The notes under the pieces: model-generated
Database searches by the model: none
What the model saw: only the letters and a program-made list of their open reading frames with translations
Told to the model about the DNA's origin: nothing
Shown here: piece after piece, positions 33,859 through 37,315 of the stretch
How the letters are laid out: each line of letters starts with the position of its first letter
How positions within the stretch are numbered: position 1 is the stretch's first letter
Source: Desulfobacteraceae bacterium
GTDB lineage: Bacteria > Desulfobacterota > Desulfobacteria > Desulfobacterales > Desulfosarcinaceae
NCBI GenBank assembly: GCA_013003715.1
Contig: JABDIN010000061.1
Location: forward strand, 1-37,315
Length of the DNA: 37,315 nucleotides
Direction: 5' to 3'
Program-made: the position numbers and the translations under genes

Positions 33859-34145
33859 ATTGTTCTCCACTTCAGGTGATGCCTCTCTCCCTGGACCGTA
33901 CGTATGCCGGGGCAATATTGATTTTCCATGCATAAAAATGCCGGTATCAATTTGTGGTGTAATACGGATGGTTGACGTGATTGCCGCACGGTACCGGGCA
34001 CGATGTTCTTTGTACCCGTGTCCACCGGGTTTGTTCTTGCAAAACAAATCAATCGAACGTATTTAAATCATAAAAGAAATATAGACCTTTCGGATTTAAA
34101 CCGCATGGCTTGTTTTGACCGCTGATTAAAACTGCTGCCGGTCGT

Positions 34146-37100
34146 ATGCAACAACGATCTTACGGCTGTGCAATATCGACACCATCAACACTTATGACCA
34201 TTCCATCAACTTTTCTTGCCGGCGATTTTGAAACGCACTTTAAGGTATTTCATGAATTGATGTCAAACAAGGTCCAGGAGATCCTTCTGGTCGCAAGCCC
34301 CTACGATGCATACATCCTGGAGGAAGACGGCAGTTTGTCATCTAAAATTATAAACGAATACCAGGGATTGAATCTCAGCCGTCCCCCCAGGATTACCCAT
34401 GTGTCATCCGCCCGTGACGCCCTTGAGGCACTGAAACGGCAGTGGTTCGATCTTGTGATCACCATGCCGCATCTCGATGACATGGACACCTTCAACCTGG
34501 GACTGGAAATTAAAAAGAAATGGAAGGGACTCCCGGTCATTTTGCTGGCCCACAATGTGGAAGGGCTGCACCCGCTTCCAAAGGACAAGGATTGCAGCGG
34601 CATCGACCAGATTTATATATGGTCGGGGGATGCGGATCTCCTGCTGGCCATTGTTAAAAATGTTGAAGACCGTCTGAACGCGCCGATAGATACCCGGAAG
34701 GCAATGGTTCGAGTGCTGCTGCTCGTGGACGATTCGCCGCTGTACCGGTCGTTTTTTCTGCCGCTGATATACAAAGAAGTCGTGAATCAGACCCAGGATG
34801 TCATTGAGGAAACCCTGAACGAAGAGCATCGTCTGTTGAAAATGCGCGCCCGCCCCAAAATTCTAGTGGCCGAAAATTATGAAGAGGCGATGGCCATCTA
34901 CGGGAAATATAAATCCTTCATTTTCGGGGTCATCACAGACACACGGTTTCCTAAGAACGGTAAGATGACTGCTGATGCGGGGTTACAATTGCTCTCGAAT
35001 ATAAAACGGGAGATTTTTGATCTGCCCTTGTTGCTGATGAGCTCTGAATCTGAAAACAACAAAAAGGCGGAACGTATTCCCGCTCAATTCATAGACAAGA
35101 ATTCCCCGCATTTGTATGCCCAACTGGATGAGTTCTTTTTGAATTTTTTGGGTTTCGGCGACTTTGTTTTCCGGAATCCGGACGGAACGGAAGTTGCCCG
35201 TGCATCGGATTTGAGAGCGCTTGAACGCCTTCTTCCGAGTATCCCGCCCGAACCCTTGTGCTATCACGCCGGCCGTAACCGGTTTTCCAATTGGATTATG
35301 GCGCGATCCGAAATTTCATTTGCCAGTAAGCTGCGCCAGGTCCATGTTTCGGACTTCCCGGATGTTGACTCCCTCAGACTATTTCTCATCAACAGCATTC
35401 ATTCGCTCAGAAAGTGGCGCCAGAAAGGCGTCGTCGCCCAATTCAACCCCAAAACCTTCGATCCGGAATTGTCTGATTTTCTCAAAATCGGCAATGGCTC
35501 GCTTGGCGGCAAGGCGCGCGGCCTCGCCTTTGTTTCGAACCTGCTCCGATTGTCTCCGGAACTCTTCGATGATTTTCAGGATACGGATTTTTTGGTACCG
35601 AGCACTCTTGTGATTACCACTGAAGGCTTTGACTCATTTGTGAAGGAAAACAAGCTCCAGGGTATGAACAAATCGAATCTCAGCGACAAAAAGATATCGG
35701 AACGGTTCCTTCAGGCCGATCTTTCCCCGGATCTGATTGTCAAACTCAAGGCATTTCTATCTCATGTGAATTTGCCGTTATCCATCCGGTCATCAAGTCT
35801 GCTGGAAGATGCTCATTATCACCCTTATTCGGGATTATATAAAACCTATATTATCCCGAACAATCATCCTGACCCGGATCTGCGGCTCAGTCAACTGGTC
35901 ACCGCCGTGAAACTGGTTTTTGCCTCTACCTACTTTACAACACCCCGAACCTTCACGAGCAGTATGGGGTATCATCTTCGTAAAGAAAGCATGGCCGTGA
36001 TAATTCAACAGGCGGTTGGCAAACAGCATGGCGACTATTTCTACCCGACCCTGTCAGGAATCGCTCAATCCCAGAATTTTTACCCGGTCAACCATCTGTC
36101 ATCCGAGGACGGGGTCGTGAGAATGGCCATGGGATTCGGGAAAATATTTGCAAACGGAGAACCTGGACTGAGATTCTCGCCTAAATTTCCCAAGTTTTTA
36201 CCACAGTTTTCGAAGGTGGATGATATTCTGGTCAATGCCCAGAGAACCTTCTATGCGCTGAAATTATCGGATAATCCCGACAACCTCTATTTTCACCGGG
36301 GTGTCAATCTGGAAAAAAGAATGGTCAACGACGCTGTGGCCGAGTCACCGGTCAGGTTCCTGTGCAGTACCTATGTACCGGAAGAACACCGGATACGGGA
36401 TACGGCCCATGTGGCCGGTCCCAGGATCGTCACCTTTTTCCCCTTGTTGAAACACGGGCGGGTGAAACTGGCCAAAATGCTGAAGGATCTGCTGGAAATC
36501 GGTCAAAAGGGAATGGGTTGCCCGGTCGAATTCGAGTTTTCCATGAATCTTTCCGATGATCCGGCGGAAAAAAATGAGTTTTACATTCTTCAGATGCGGC
36601 CGATGTCTGCCGGTGAGGAGCATTTTGATGTGGAATTGTCCGATCCTGACATTGACAAATCCTTCTGCTTTTCCGAACACTCATTGGGGCATGGACGGCG
36701 GCAGATAATTCAGGATATTGTCTATGTGCGGCCGGATACCTTCGCATCTGAAAAAACCCTTGCCATTGCCGGGGAACTGTCTAAGCTGAATGCCGAATTC
36801 AGCACCTCCGGCCGGCCTTACCTGCTTATCGGTCCCGGGCGCTGGGGCTCCTTCGACAGGTGGCTGGGAATTCCGGTCAAATGGGAGGATATCTCGGGTA
36901 TCGGCGGTATCGTAGAGCTTCGCAACAAACTGATCAAGGCCGATCCATCCCATGGGTCGCATTTTTTCCAGAAGATCACCGCCTTGGGGATTCCGTACCT
37001 GACTATTACGGAGGGTGAGTCGGGTTTTATTAAATGGGATGTCCTCAAAGGTCTGCCTCAAATTACTGAAACCACTTTCTTATCCCACGTGCGAACGGAC

Positions 37101-37163
37101 AAGCCGTTCATTATGAAAATTGATGGCCGCACATCACGATGCGCCATATATCCGGCGGATTGA
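34146..37163 (+). CDS. Two receiver-like domains plus PEP/pyruvate-binding domain (1005 aa)
   Basis: Residues 45-175 are a first receiver-like module (EILLVASPYDAYILEEDG) lacking the acceptor Asp (VITMPHLDD). Residues 188-335 are a second receiver that looks complete: DD195-196, Asp265 in VITDTRF and Lys318 in FIDKNS. From about 445 a pyruvate-phosphate dikinase-type ATP-grasp begins, with IGNGSLGGKARGL and PLSIRSSSLLEDAHYHPYSGLY, then QMRPMS. I see no swivelling phosphohistidine domain (no TSH-type motif); the tail instead has SGRPYLLIGPGRWGSFDRW. It cannot be a normal PEP synthase. A phosphotransfer enzyme switched by a receiver is plausible. Three start codons are possible (34146, 34194, 34263), none with a good site; I keep the longest. 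Single gene. Confidence 0.85.
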   Translation: MQQRSYGCAISTPSTLMTIPSTFLAGDFETHFKVFHELMSNKVQEILLVASPYDAYILEEDGSLSSKIINEYQGLNLSRPPRITHVSSARDALEALKRQWFDLVITMPHLDDMDTFNLGLEIKKKWKGLPVILLAHNVEGLHPLPKDKDCSGIDQIYIWSGDADLLLAIVKNVEDRLNAPIDTRKAMVRVLLLVDDSPLYRSFFLPLIYKEVVNQTQDVIEETLNEEHRLLKMRARPKILVAENYEEAMAIYGKYKSFIFGVITDTRFPKNGKMTADAGLQLLSNIKREIFDLPLLLMSSESENNKKAERIPAQFIDKNSPHLYAQLDEFFLNFLGFGDFVFRNPDGTEVARASDLRALERLLPSIPPEPLCYHAGRNRFSNWIMARSEISFASKLRQVHVSDFPDVDSLRLFLINSIHSLRKWRQKGVVAQFNPKTFDPELSDFLKIGNGSLGGKARGLAFVSNLLRLSPELFDDFQDTDFLVPSTLVITTEGFDSFVKENKLQGMNKSNLSDKKISERFLQADLSPDLIVKLKAFLSHVNLPLSIRSSSLLEDAHYHPYSGLYKTYIIPNNHPDPDLRLSQLVTAVKLVFASTYFTTPRTFTSSMGYHLRKESMAVIIQQAVGKQHGDYFYPTLSGIAQSQNFYPVNHLSSEDGVVRMAMGFGKIFANGEPGLRFSPKFPKFLPQFSKVDDILVNAQRTFYALKLSDNPDNLYFHRGVNLEKRMVNDAVAESPVRFLCSTYVPEEHRIRDTAHVAGPRIVTFFPLLKHGRVKLAKMLKDLLEIGQKGMGCPVEFEFSMNLSDDPAEKNEFYILQMRPMSAGEEHFDVELSDPDIDKSFCFSEHSLGHGRRQIIQDIVYVRPDTFASEKTLAIAGELSKLNAEFSTSGRPYLLIGPGRWGSFDRWLGIPVKWEDISGIGGIVELRNKLIKADPSHGSHFFQKITALGIPYLTITEGESGFIKWDVLKGLPQITETTFLSHVRTDKPFIMKIDGRTSRCAIYPAD

Positions 37164-37315
37164 TGCCACGATTCGGATTCGGCCATTATACTACTTGTAA
37201 GAGATGGTTGCAGATCCGTTCAGATCGACCTGGAAAAGGATACATTCCTGCGGGTTAACCGGATATATCTGGATATCACCGACGTGAAATATGCCCAGGC
37301 CGACAATGTTTTAGG
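37164..37315. other. Right edge, uncalled
   Basis: A frame continuing past the previous stop stays open to the edge on the plus strand, but has no start codon. On the minus strand a frame reading HVGDIQIYPVNPQECILFQVDLNG looks protein-like and ends at 37191, but a stop in the same frame lies at the very edge. I cannot call a gene here. Confidence 0.3.

Noticed and set aside
37191-37310. C-terminal end of a minus-strand gene at the right edge
   Set aside because: Protein-like sequence, but an in-frame stop lies at the window edge and no start codon follows it.

Overview
This window reads as chromosomal DNA of a moderate-GC Gram-negative bacterium, most likely a sulfate-reducer-type member of the Desulfobacterota. 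That placement is an inference. It rests on the dense two-component, sigma-54 and nucleotide signalling genes, a cassette of sigma-54 activator, NifX-like protein, receiver, CBS protein and SLC13-type permease, a probable selenoprotein, and housekeeping proteins of proteobacterial type (PolA, PriA, hexameric citrate synthase). I see no tRNA, rRNA, insertion sequence, prophage or CRISPR array. No gene is clearly broken, provided the in-frame TGA near 7.5 kb is read as selenocysteine.

Layout. 0-4.3 kb: a small hypothetical protein, then polA and sppA on the minus strand, separated by a 20-bp tandem repeat that carries Shine-Dalgarno-like cores. 4.4-7.8 kb: a small zinc-ribbon protein converges on a minus-strand operon made of a secreted DUF1573-type protein with TGA at the first position of its Cys-Gly-Cys motif, a HAD phosphatase, and a kinase-fold protein resembling SidJ-type pseudokinases. 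8.0-12.4 kb: priA, a small exported membrane protein, and gltA. 12.9-19.9 kb: an unrecognised protein, a sigma-54 activator with an altered Walker B motif, and a NifX-like protein. A consensus -24/-12 promoter follows, leading into a degenerate receiver, a CBS-domain protein, an SLC13/DASS permease and a left-handed beta-helix protein. 19.9-28.5 kb: a signalling block with two class III cyclase-homology proteins, a receiver/HD-GYP phosphodiesterase, a CaCA-type cation exchanger and a zinc-ribbon/Cache-like/HAMP receptor without an output domain. 28.7-37.2 kb: a HAD/AIR-synthase fusion, UspA, GDPD, a PilZ protein, an MFS transporter and a 1005-residue receiver/PEP-binding protein.

How the genes may work together. 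The HD-GYP enzyme would degrade c-di-GMP and the PilZ protein would bind it, so both ends of that pathway are present although the genes are not adjacent. The sigma-54 activator and its NifX-like partner probably drive the permease cassette, since the -24/-12 promoter lies immediately downstream of them. The most unusual region is the 4.7-7.7 kb operon: a candidate extracytoplasmic selenoprotein co-transcribed with a phosphatase and a pseudokinase-like enzyme, with one base between the last two genes. Several signalling proteins here have lost canonical catalytic residues (receiver, activator Walker B, TPR-cyclase).
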